From JAYZQT01 sp036136335 (GTDB taxonomy: Bacteria; Pseudomonadota; Alphaproteobacteria; MPNO01; UBA830): a DNA stretch of 64,000 nucleotides. A model generated the notes under the pieces. That model searched no databases and was not told the DNA's origin. It saw only the letters and a program-made list of their open reading frames with translations. The translations under genes were made by a program, and so were the position numbers. Of this stretch, positions 8,187 to 15,860 are shown piece by piece. Location of the stretch: NCBI GenBank assembly GCA_036136335.1, contig JAYZQT010000006.1:134964-198963 (forward strand), written 5' to 3'. Numbering within the stretch: the stretch's first letter is position 1; each line of letters opens with the position of its first letter.

Positions 8187-9293
8187 ATGAAACTTGGCTT
8201 TTTCACCATGCCCGTCCATCGATTGGACCGGAGTTACACGAAAGTACTGCAGGAAGACCGCGAAGCGATCATTCTGGCAGATAAACTTGGATATACGGAA
8301 GCATATGTTGGGGAACACGTGACGGACGCGGCGGAAAGTATTACCAATTCAATGCTCTTTCAGGCCAGTCTTATTTCTGAAACAAATCAGATAAAGCTCG
8401 GAACGGGTACGTCCAACCTGTCACATACGCATCCTGTCCTCATTGCCGCGCAGGCTGCCATGATGGATCACCTTCTCAAAGGGCGCTTTCTTTTTGGAAT
8501 AAGCCCCGGGGCCTTAGAATCTGATGCCGAGGCACTGGGCATCCGCGGCTTTGACCGTAATGAGATGTTTGCGGAATCCATTGGACATATTCTAGATATC
8601 TGGAAGGGCGAACCACCCTATGACCTGGAAGGCAAACACTGGAACATTTCCACTCGCGAAACCCTCTTTCCGGAAATAGGCCTTGGCCCAATCGCCAAAC
8701 CCTATCAGAAACCTCACCCACCAATTTTGGGAACAGTAGTGGCACCTTTTTCCAAAGGGGTAATAGAAATGGGGAAAAGGGGTTTTCTACCTATTTCCGC
8801 CAATTTTCTTCTCGACAAATGGGTCAAGACCCATTGGGCCAACTACTCGCAGGGATGTGAGGAAGGTGGTCGAATAGCCGATACCAACGACTGGCGGGTC
8901 GCTCGATCAGTTTTTGTTCATGAGGATCATCGAACAGCCCTTAATTACGGAAAATTTGATGAACGCAGTCCCTACCGGTTCTATTACAGCCAACTTTTAA
9001 CAAAGTTGAAGAAAGCCGGGCGTCATGAGGTCTTCAAGCCAGAGCGTGACTTCCCAGATGAACAATTAACCCTGGATTACATTCTCGACAGGCTCGTAAT
9101 TTGCGGCGACACAAATAGCGTGACCGAACAGATACTCGAATTTCGGGAAATTACGGGCGATTTTGGTACACTGCTGTACGCAGGCAAAGACTGGGAAGAT
9201 AAAAAACTCGGAATACACTCGATGGAACTGATGGCAGAAAAAGTCATGCCTGCAGTAAACAACTCCATCGGCCAATCTGAAGCTGCCGAATAA
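8187..9293 (+). CDS. LLM-class flavin-dependent oxidoreductase
   Basis: A 368-residue luciferase-like monooxygenase (TIM barrel), similar in layout to LimB-type and alkanal-type enzymes. These use FMNH2 supplied by a separate reductase to oxygenate small organics. Typical marks are MKLGFFTMPVH at the first strand, YVGEHVT near residue 40, TGTSNLSHTHPV near 72 and GRFLFGISPG near 98. ATG 8187 has AGGAA about 8 nt upstream. A MarR regulator follows 20 nt downstream in the same direction, and a crotonase and reductive-dehalogenase-like gene lie beyond, suggesting one catabolic unit. It is not a LuxA/LuxB pair. Confidence 0.92.
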   Translation: MKLGFFTMPVHRLDRSYTKVLQEDREAIILADKLGYTEAYVGEHVTDAAESITNSMLFQASLISETNQIKLGTGTSNLSHTHPVLIAAQAAMMDHLLKGRFLFGISPGALESDAEALGIRGFDRNEMFAESIGHILDIWKGEPPYDLEGKHWNISTRETLFPEIGLGPIAKPYQKPHPPILGTVVAPFSKGVIEMGKRGFLPISANFLLDKWVKTHWANYSQGCEEGGRIADTNDWRVARSVFVHEDHRTALNYGKFDERSPYRFYYSQLLTKLKKAGRHEVFKPERDFPDEQLTLDYILDRLVICGDTNSVTEQILEFREITGDFGTLLYAGKDWEDKKLGIHSMELMAEKVMPAVNNSIGQSEAAE

Positions 9294-9313
9294 TTTTGTG
9301 GGATTTTTAGGGT

Positions 9314-9748
9314 ATGACCATCGCGGATAATACCCCCCTCTCGCTTGTCCATGTTCTCTCGAATCGCATTGACCGCGCCTTTTATGGCGAGATCGAAACC
9401 AGATTTGGAATTACCCTGGCAGAGTGGCGTGTAATGTTGACGTTAACATCGGAGCCCGGGATCTCCGCAACAGAAATAACCGATCGCTGGGCTATGGAAA
9501 AGATGGCGGTCAATCGCGCTGTTCAGCACCTGATTGATCAGAAACTCGTCGTGCGTGCCCGTAACGCGAACGACGGACGAAGATACAAGTTGAACCTGAC
9601 TGACAAGGGCCAGGAGCTCTATGAAAAAATAGCGCCTTCCGCAAACAGGCGTTATGGAGAACTGATGTCTGTGATTGATAAACGTGAGAGTGAAACACTG
9701 ATTGCCGCCCTCCGGAAAATCATCGAGCGGGCTGAAGAACTGAACTGA
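9314..9748 (+). CDS. MarR-family transcriptional regulator
   Basis: A 144-residue winged-helix regulator. The helix-turn-helix spans roughly residues 45-95 (GISATEITDRWAMEKMAVNR as helix-turn-recognition helix, then NDGRRYKLNLTDKG as the wing). Such proteins usually repress adjacent catabolic or efflux genes and are released by a small aromatic ligand. It sits between the luciferase-like gene (20 nt upstream) and the crotonase gene (65 nt downstream), which are its likely targets. An AT-rich stretch TTATAATAACCTCATATGAT at 9769-9788 just after the gene could be part of a promoter for the crotonase. Confidence 0.92.
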   Translation: MTIADNTPLSLVHVLSNRIDRAFYGEIETRFGITLAEWRVMLTLTSEPGISATEITDRWAMEKMAVNRAVQHLIDQKLVVRARNANDGRRYKLNLTDKGQELYEKIAPSANRRYGELMSVIDKRESETLIAALRKIIERAEELN

Positions 9749-9813
9749 CGTTCGCAAGACAAGCTTGTTATAATAACCTCATATGATATTAAATGGGAAA
9801 GGGGGGAAGGCTC

Positions 9814-10638
9814 ATGGATGCGCCTGAATACAGTGGCATAATTTACGTTGTTGAAGATGGTGTTGCCAAAATCATCTTCAACCTGCCCAAGTATGGCAAT
9901 GCACTGGACCTGAACGGCGTAAAGGAAACACTAGATGCACTTTTTCACGCGGAAGCCGACGACAATGTAGGAGCCGTTCTTTTCACGGGCGCCGGCAAGT
10001 CCTTTTGTGCTGGCTTCAATCTGAAAGAAATCCCCGATATCGGGCAGGGACAGGAAGGCATCAGCACCCATTTTCGCGAACTGGCCATGTGGTGGCACCA
10101 AGTCTTTCACATGATTATTCGAATTAAAAAACCTGTATTTTCTGCTGTAAACGGTGTCGCAGCCGGTTCCGGCCTCGGCATCACATTGTGTTCTGACATG
10201 GCCGTCTGTACGGAAGATGCTAGGTTTCTGTGCGCTTGGCATTCCATTGGCCTCGCCAACGACGCGACGACAAGCTATTCGCTGGTTAAGATTGTCGGGT
10301 TCAGGCGTGCCATGGAACTCATGTACACCAACCGGATGTTGGGTGCTGACGAAGCGCTTGAATGGCAGATTGTCAATCGTGTCTATTCGAAGGCCGACTT
10401 CAAGGCGAACGCATCCGCCATTGCACGAGACCTGGCAGCCGGCCCCACCCACCTGCAGGGCATGGCAAAGGAAGGCTTTCACATGGGTTGGAGAAGATCG
10501 ATCGAAGAAGCGACGGAGTTTGAAATCCAAAACGTACGGGAATCAGTCATGCATCCCTATTTCAAGCAGGCCCTGGAAAGGTTTCTGTCGAGAACATCCC
10601 GGAGCAATCAGGATATTGTGCGTTTACCACAAGGATGA
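9814..10638 (+). CDS. Enoyl-CoA hydratase/isomerase (crotonase) family protein
   Basis: A 274-residue crotonase-fold protein acting on acyl-CoA substrates. The oxyanion-hole segments are clear: GAGKSFCAGFNLKEI and NGVAAGSGLGITLCSDM. The two glutamates of true enoyl-CoA hydratases are not seen: the first falls in SGLGITLCSDM and the second in FLCAWHSIGLAND, neither of which has Glu. An isomerase, hydrolase or dehalogenase-like reaction is thus as likely as hydration. I chose the ATG at 9814 because a very strong GGGGGGAAGG sits just upstream; an ATG at 9793 would bury that site. The reductive-dehalogenase-like gene follows after 6 nt, so the two are probably cotranscribed. Confidence 0.9.
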   Translation: MDAPEYSGIIYVVEDGVAKIIFNLPKYGNALDLNGVKETLDALFHAEADDNVGAVLFTGAGKSFCAGFNLKEIPDIGQGQEGISTHFRELAMWWHQVFHMIIRIKKPVFSAVNGVAAGSGLGITLCSDMAVCTEDARFLCAWHSIGLANDATTSYSLVKIVGFRRAMELMYTNRMLGADEALEWQIVNRVYSKADFKANASAIARDLAAGPTHLQGMAKEGFHMGWRRSIEEATEFEIQNVRESVMHPYFKQALERFLSRTSRSNQDIVRLPQG

Positions 10639-10644
10639 CTATTC

Positions 10645-12006
10645 ATGCTGGGAATATTTTCGAGACGCAACCGACCACTTCACATGGGACGGTTTCAAAT
10701 GGAGAAAATCAGGCGCGTTGAAAAACCCACGACGCTAATTACGGAAAACATAAAACGTCTCCCGAAACGTGCGGGGTTTTTTTTCCGTGCGTTTTTTGGT
10801 GATCTCGGGCCCAAAGCAGGCAAGGAAATACGCAGTTTTATTACCAAAAACCCTCTAAATGCAGCCATGGGTCACGTGCACTGGACACAGGTGCCAATCC
10901 ACAAAGGTGAACCATACGCCGACCCTGCAGAATTACCCAACGATCCAAAGAAGATCGCCGAGCACATAAAGGCGCTCTGCTATTTTCTCGATTCAGACAT
11001 CGTGGGCATTTGCGAATGTCCTGATTGGGCATGGTACAGCGAGGATCTGGATGGAAACCCAATTAAACCAAAACACAAATATGCCGTCGTGGTCGTTAAC
11101 GATCAACGTTGGGAAACGATGGATTCGTCTTCGGGGGACGATTGGATTTCCGGGGCACAAAGCTATCGGGCCTACCTTAAAGGCTCCACAACAGCCGTCG
11201 TTGTAGCGGACTATATCCGAAGGCTTGGGTACGAAGCACAGGCACATTCAAATGCAGACGGCGACGTCATGCAAATTCCACTGATGTTGCTGGCGGGCCT
11301 CGGTGAAATGAGCCGAATCGGCGAACTGGTATTAAATCCATTTATTGGACCCCGGCACAAAACCGCTGTCATAACTACAAATCTGCCGATGGCGACCGAC
11401 AAACCGATAGATTTCGGGCTTCAGGATTTTTGCTCGAAATGCCAGAAATGCGCTCGTGAATGTCCAGCTCAGGCTATCCCGTTCGGCGACAAGGTCCTCT
11501 ATAACGGATACGAAATCTGGAAGCCCGATGTAGAAAAATGTACCAAGTACAGAGTAACCAACGCCAAGGGTTCGTCCTGCGGACGTTGTATGAAGATGTG
11601 CCCCTGGAACAAGGAGGGGCTGCTGCAACATCGCCTCGCAATGTGGGCGGCGATCCGATTACCTTGGTCGCGGCGCATGCTGATTTGGCTTGACGACAAA
11701 ATGGGCTACGGGATGCGGGGTGCCGTCAACCGCTGGTGGCTCGATCTAAGCACTGAAAAGAAAAACGGCCGCGCGTTTCAACGAGAGAACGCCAATGCCC
11801 GAGATCTGTCGCTTGACCGCGACACCTCCATGGGGAACGACAAGATCGCGACCTATCCGGTCGATACTCTGCCCCGCGCCGATCAGAAAAGACCAGTGCC
11901 AGTCGATCGAAGATCCGGGCTAAAAGATACCAAGGCCGCGGAAGAAAAGCTTCGCCAAGCGTTGAAAGATCGCGAGGACGCGGAACTAGCGAGAACAGGG
12001 GATTGA
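10645..12006 (+). CDS. Reductive dehalogenase-like iron-sulfur protein
   Basis: A 453-residue protein resembling RdhA reductive dehalogenases, which use a corrinoid and two 4Fe-4S clusters to remove halogens. Two ferredoxin-type motifs are plain: C263-x2-C266-x2-C269-x3-C273-P, and C299 followed by C312-x2-C315-x3-C319-P. The region before them (about 110-250) corresponds to the corrinoid-binding, nitroreductase-like part. There is no Tat signal and no RdhB membrane anchor gene, so it should be a cytoplasmic, catabolic-type enzyme rather than a respiratory one. The last about 80 residues are charged and low in complexity. AAGGA precedes the ATG, and the crotonase stop is 6 nt upstream. Epoxyqueuosine reductase (QueG) is a related alternative but its typical layout differs. 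Confidence 0.8.
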   Translation: MLGIFSRRNRPLHMGRFQMEKIRRVEKPTTLITENIKRLPKRAGFFFRAFFGDLGPKAGKEIRSFITKNPLNAAMGHVHWTQVPIHKGEPYADPAELPNDPKKIAEHIKALCYFLDSDIVGICECPDWAWYSEDLDGNPIKPKHKYAVVVVNDQRWETMDSSSGDDWISGAQSYRAYLKGSTTAVVVADYIRRLGYEAQAHSNADGDVMQIPLMLLAGLGEMSRIGELVLNPFIGPRHKTAVITTNLPMATDKPIDFGLQDFCSKCQKCARECPAQAIPFGDKVLYNGYEIWKPDVEKCTKYRVTNAKGSSCGRCMKMCPWNKEGLLQHRLAMWAAIRLPWSRRMLIWLDDKMGYGMRGAVNRWWLDLSTEKKNGRAFQRENANARDLSLDRDTSMGNDKIATYPVDTLPRADQKRPVPVDRRSGLKDTKAAEEKLRQALKDREDAELARTGD

Positions 12007-12225
12007 GCCCTTCAGTTCAATTAACCCCGCAGACAAATGTGAACATCTTCACAGCCATTGTCCCTTCGGGCCTTATTGGTTCCGGGGTCAGCTTGACACC
12101 GACATGGCCGCCGGCAGGCATGGGGCTGACCCGGTCGGCTCCTGGATTCGGGCAGGTCAGGCTATCCGTGGTCCCACTTTTTTACAATAATCATTTTGAA
12201 TATCGCTCGCGCTCGAACCTTTGGG

Positions 12226-12993
12226 CTATCTCATGACCAGCCCACCATCGACATACAGGGTCTGGCCGGTCATGAACCCACTCCAAGGAGACGCGAGAAA
12301 TAACACCGGGCCAGTCACGTCGTCCGGTTTCGCGAGCCGTCCCAGTGGCGTCGCCACTGTGATCAGATCCTTGACGTCTTCGCTGGTATCCTGGCTGGAA
12401 TCGGTAGGATAGACCAGTCCGGGAGCAACACAGTTCACCCGAATTCCAAAGGGTCCTAGTTCTGCTGCCAGTGTGCGACTAAATCCAATCAGCGCCGCCT
12501 TGGCGGTAGTGTAGTCGTGATAAGGGACAGTCGGAAGCGCAACTAGGTCAGTAGCTATATTTACGATCGCCCCGCCACTGCGCTTCCTCATTACCGGCAG
12601 GACCGCCCTGCAAAGCCCATGCGTCGATTTCAGCGCGCCGTCTATCTGGGCTTGATAATCAGTCCAATCAAGTTCCCAAAACATTTTTCGGTCTTCCGGA
12701 TCAAATTTGTAAGGCCGAAAAGCGTTGTTCACCAGAACGTCAATCCTACCGAAAGTTTCCAACACCGCTTCAGTCAGGGCGTCAATCGCACCAACATCAG
12801 TGACGTCTGCCTGAAACCCAGCCGCCTCGCCACCGGCCGCCTCGCAACCGGCAACCGTTGCGGCAGCGGCATCCGCGTTCTGTAAATAATTGACTGCAAC
12901 AGCGGCTCCTTCCGCAGCGAAGTGCTGCGCAATAGCGGCACCAATGCCGCGGCTGGCACCCGTGACAAGCACAACTTTATCTTTAAAATCCAT
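12226..12993 (-). CDS. SDR-family oxidoreductase, FabG-like
   Basis: A 255-residue classical short-chain dehydrogenase/reductase using NAD(P)H. The Rossmann motif is TGASRGIG (11-18), NNA is at 89-91, and the active site is Y161-x3-K165 (YTTAK). The usual catalytic serine position is T148 (NIATDL), an uncommon but tolerated change. The C-terminus has the family ending LYVDGG. It is the last gene of the operon that begins at the TPP riboswitch: LuxE-type, LuxC-type, then this gene after 9 nt. In that context it plausibly reduces the aldehyde released by the LuxC-type enzyme to an alcohol; this is an inference. Confidence 0.92.
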   Translation of the reverse strand: MDFKDKVVLVTGASRGIGAAIAQHFAAEGAAVAVNYLQNADAAAATVAGCEAAGGEAAGFQADVTDVGAIDALTEAVLETFGRIDVLVNNAFRPYKFDPEDRKMFWELDWTDYQAQIDGALKSTHGLCRAVLPVMRKRSGGAIVNIATDLVALPTVPYHDYTTAKAALIGFSRTLAAELGPFGIRVNCVAPGLVYPTDSSQDTSEDVKDLITVATPLGRLAKPDDVTGPVLFLASPWSGFMTGQTLYVDGGLVMR

Positions 12994-13002
12994 ATGTCCG
13001 GC

Positions 13003-14457
13003 TCAGTCTGTGTAGGAAGTAAATTCGTCGGCAGCATTTGACGCCGACTGCTCAATTTCGGTGATGGTCACGAGATCCAGTAGATTAAACCGGCCATCAT
13101 GGTGCCAACCGGCCTCAGGAGCCGCCATGTTGCCCAACGCACTTATCCGGGTCACTCCCGCCTCCCCAAGAGAGGCTGCAAGAAGGTGCAGTTCTTCAGG
13201 CGACGCCGCGATACCCGCAGTCTGAAGAACAGAGTTATACGGCGCAATATATGACGTTACCTCGTGAAGGTTGTCCAAGGCTACAACCCTTATCGTCCGG
13301 TTAAGACCCGAGGGCGCGAGATCGGTACCTTGATCGTAATAGGCTATGCTCCAGAGCCCCGCGGTATCCCCAAGGACCTCGCCATGGGAACTTGAAATTG
13401 CTTTTAACTCTTCGGTTTGGGTCCATTTAGCCACTTTGGCCGCTTCAGCAATTGACAAAGTTCTCCGGGGATACCGTTTCTCAAGACAGGTGAGTTCGTG
13501 AGCAAGATAGTCCGCGAATTCTCTTGGCGAAATCCGGCCACCCCGTTCCACAAAGAAAAGATGCGGGGAATAACACCCTTGCTGATCATACTCCGCTACA
13601 TCACGTGCCGCCCTATGAGCCGTTGGTTGGGCCTTGCGGGTATCAAGCGCCGCACGAGATATGAGGCCGAAGCTTATCTTGTGACCATATCCCAGAAATC
13701 TAGTAGTTATGGGCAACCGGTCTCGAATTTGTTTTAGAGATTCCGCGCCGCCATAAGCAAGAACGACATCGGCTTGTCTAAATAAAACCTGTTCCCGATC
13801 GGTATCGCCGCCCTTCCACCACACAACGGCCAGACAGTCGGCGATTTCGGGCGCCACCTCCGCTAACGCGTGAGCGAACCAACCCGCAAATAGCGGCTCT
13901 ACGCTCGACACCTTCCCTATATTGCCAGCTTTAACCAGTAGGCCACCGACCAGACTCCAGAGTGGCAGACCAGGAACGTTCCCGGCCCAGACATGGGCGA
14001 GAAGGTCCGGTCCGAATGCACGTCCAAAGCCGCCTTTTATCAGTGGTTGGAATGCATCAAGTATTTGCACATTAGTGAAATCCTCAGCAAGAAATTTCGT
14101 TAATTCAGGTTTACGAAAGGTTTTCAAAAACCGTGTAAGACCTAATCTAACCATTTCAGCATCATAACCGGTTACAACCGGTAGCAACTTCTCTGCTTTC
14201 ATGCGAAAGACGTTCTGTCGATCAAGTAGCCGAGAAACGGTTCGATCTATTATGTCAACGATCTCCATGACCGGGCGGTTTTTGAGATGTTCGCGACATG
14301 CCAACTGTACCCTTGTAGACAAATCAGTCATTTGTCTATCGGTCAAAACAGGCACCAATACCTCGAGAGACGATCCATCAGGTCCGCAATTAAGAATTTT
14401 CCATTCAATTTCATCTTCTGAAATTCCCGGCAAATACCCAGCATGTTCAGCCACCAC
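13003..14457 (-). CDS. LuxC-type acyl-CoA/acyl-protein reductase
   Basis: An aldehyde-dehydrogenase-superfamily protein of the LuxC family, which reduces an enzyme-bound or CoA-bound acyl group to an aldehyde with NADPH. The catalytic cysteine is in DQQGCYSPH (C295 counting from the GTG start), and the nucleotide-binding part includes VWAGNVPGLP and KAGNIGKVSS. The reading frame is open back to an ATG at 14544, but that would overlap the LuxE-type gene by 86 nt. The GTG at 14457, one base after the LuxE stop, is more natural, giving 484 residues. Pairing with a LuxE-type ligase directly upstream indicates a two-step carboxylic acid reduction. No luxAB luciferase genes are present, so light production is not implied. 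Confidence 0.9.
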   Translation of the reverse strand: MVAEHAGYLPGISEDEIEWKILNCGPDGSSLEVLVPVLTDRQMTDLSTRVQLACREHLKNRPVMEIVDIIDRTVSRLLDRQNVFRMKAEKLLPVVTGYDAEMVRLGLTRFLKTFRKPELTKFLAEDFTNVQILDAFQPLIKGGFGRAFGPDLLAHVWAGNVPGLPLWSLVGGLLVKAGNIGKVSSVEPLFAGWFAHALAEVAPEIADCLAVVWWKGGDTDREQVLFRQADVVLAYGGAESLKQIRDRLPITTRFLGYGHKISFGLISRAALDTRKAQPTAHRAARDVAEYDQQGCYSPHLFFVERGGRISPREFADYLAHELTCLEKRYPRRTLSIAEAAKVAKWTQTEELKAISSSHGEVLGDTAGLWSIAYYDQGTDLAPSGLNRTIRVVALDNLHEVTSYIAPYNSVLQTAGIAASPEELHLLAASLGEAGVTRISALGNMAAPEAGWHHDGRFNLLDLVTITEIEQSASNAADEFTSYTD

Positions 14458-14458
14458 T

Positions 14459-15541
14459 TCAAATCCGGGTGGCGTTGAGGAATTCTTCGACAGCCATTGA
14501 ACATCCCCTGGCCTCGACGCCGTCAGTTCGCCCAAGAAATACAAATCCGTCGTCCGTCGCGATACCGGCGTCTTCAGTTAGAATAGTCGAAACGATATTG
14601 AAGTGTGCTAGATCGCAGTGCGCCAAAATCCCTACCTCGCCCCAAGGCATATCCTCACCGGTGAGCGGATCTATCGCCCGGGTACGTATCCAATGCGGTC
14701 CTCTTTTGACGGAAGGGCAGACATCGTTGCCCCAGTCATAAAACTGGGTGCTCAGTTCGGTCATGCCATACATGTTGATACAAAGGCGGCGCGGGACACC
14801 TAGCGAGAACGACAACGACCCATAAAACTCGTCGGGTTCAATATTACGGGACAACCCCTTGAAACCACCCGTATCAAACAGGCGGCTCCCTGCGGGTAAC
14901 GCGAAAGAAATGTTTCGTCGGGCCATCTCATCCAATACCGGCACAAAGCTATAGCTTGCACCAAGAAGCGCAAACGGCACACCAGTTGTCTGAGCACGCT
15001 CAAACTCCTCGAAAAGCATGTCAAAGTTTATCCCATTTCTTTCATCCATCAGATACTGACTGGAAGAACTTCCAAAGTGCTCAAATGCCAACGCAAGATA
15101 GTGGGATAGGGAAGAATTAGGCATAACGTCTTCACTAGGGTACAGAATCCCCATATTGATCTTTTGCAGGCCCTGCATGACCCACTTTTCAAATGTCTTG
15201 AGCATCGACGCGTCATAGACCGAAAGAGTTGAATGAAAGCTCTTGCCGCGGATTTCATCCTGTGTGGTGCCGCTTGTCATAAAAACCCGCGAGGCGTCTT
15301 CGGGTGGACAACAGCTCAAAGTCAGTTCCTTAAAAGCATCTATGGGAACCGCAGGAATTTCTTTCCACAATTTGACCGTCCTTGGCGTTCGACCGCGTTT
15401 CAGGGCAAATCGGCGAAACGGTTCATTCAATTCAAACTGAAATTTGAAAAGATCGAGCGCCAGCCGGTTGAAAGCATCCTCGGTAGCCCCGTCTGCAGCA
15501 ATAAAGTTGAGGACCTTCTGGACAATCTGATCGTGCTTCAT
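14459..15541 (-). CDS. LuxE-type acyl-activating enzyme
   Basis: A 360-residue member of the LuxE acyl-protein synthetase family, distantly related to ANL adenylating enzymes. LuxE adenylates a carboxylic acid and holds it on a C-terminal cysteine before handing it to LuxC. The adenylation loop is FMTSGTTQD (near residue 87), with NMYGMTELS near 256. The C-terminal acceptor-type cysteine is in ARGCSM (about C347). ATG 15541 has AAGGGA 7 nt upstream and overlaps the stop of the short leader ORF by ATGA, so its translation is tied to that leader and to the riboswitch before it. A GTG at 15547 is the alternative. Substrate unknown. Confidence 0.88.
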   Translation of the reverse strand: MKHDQIVQKVLNFIAADGATEDAFNRLALDLFKFQFELNEPFRRFALKRGRTPRTVKLWKEIPAVPIDAFKELTLSCCPPEDASRVFMTSGTTQDEIRGKSFHSTLSVYDASMLKTFEKWVMQGLQKINMGILYPSEDVMPNSSLSHYLALAFEHFGSSSSQYLMDERNGINFDMLFEEFERAQTTGVPFALLGASYSFVPVLDEMARRNISFALPAGSRLFDTGGFKGLSRNIEPDEFYGSLSFSLGVPRRLCINMYGMTELSTQFYDWGNDVCPSVKRGPHWIRTRAIDPLTGEDMPWGEVGILAHCDLAHFNIVSTILTEDAGIATDDGFVFLGRTDGVEARGCSMAVEEFLNATRI

Positions 15542-15612
15542 CCGCACTTCCCTTCGGAACAGATGTACAATCGGGTCAAAACATCCGGTTTTTTTGAACT
15601 TTTAAAATTCAT
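15538..15612 (-). CDS. 24-residue leader ORF after the TPP riboswitch
   Basis: A short ORF that starts 11 nt after the riboswitch's closing stem with GGGAAGG just upstream of its ATG (15612-15610). It ends in TGA, which overlaps the ATG of the LuxE-type gene as ATGA. The product begins MNFKSSKKPD and ends LYICSEGKCG; I recognise no family. The arrangement says the riboswitch controls this start codon and that LuxE-type translation is coupled to it. It might be purely a leader, or the residue of a formerly longer gene. Too short for certainty about a stable product. Confidence 0.55.
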   Translation of the reverse strand: MNFKSSKKPDVLTRLYICSEGKCG

Positions 15613-15623
15613 AGCCTTCCCTT

Positions 15624-15727
15624 TCCCTACGCCGGCATAACCCGGATCAGGTGCTAAGGGTCGTCACGTTGGCTTCCACTCCGGCGGCCTGGCAACATCT
15701 CAGCTTCCTAACGAAGCTCCCCTGGGA
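15624..15727 (-). promoter_or_regulatory. TPP (THI-element) riboswitch
   Basis: Reading the minus strand, the sequence has the conserved TPP aptamer parts in order. First comes TCCC, the 5' half of the closing stem, then GGGGAGC opening an AGCTTC/GAAGCT hairpin, followed at once by CTGAGA. A variable arm follows, then GACCCTTAGCACCTGATC and CCGGGTTATGCCGG, and finally GCGTAGGGA, which closes the stem. This matches the consensus around ACCTGATCxGGxTAATxCCxGCGxAGGGA almost exactly. The Shine-Dalgarno GGGAAGG lies directly after the aptamer, so ligand binding probably blocks ribosome access. It precedes the leader ORF and the LuxE-LuxC-SDR genes, none of which is a known thiamin gene. Confidence 0.93.
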
Positions 15728-15860
15728 CCAATGACATGATTATGTCGAGATCCGACCATGTATTCAATAGCGTCGAAGGTACTGGTTTTCTGCAGGCGTT
15801 GGTGAATTGCCCATCGCCCAAGATTTTCATAGTCTGCCGTTGCATGGGAGAAGGATACAA

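Noticed and set aside
13003..15541. Possible bioluminescence (lux) operon because LuxC- and LuxE-type genes occur together and luciferase-like genes lie at 8187 and 56377
   Set aside because: There is no LuxA/LuxB pair and no LuxD; the luciferase-like genes are distant single LLM oxidoreductases of other types. The TPP riboswitch also argues against light production.
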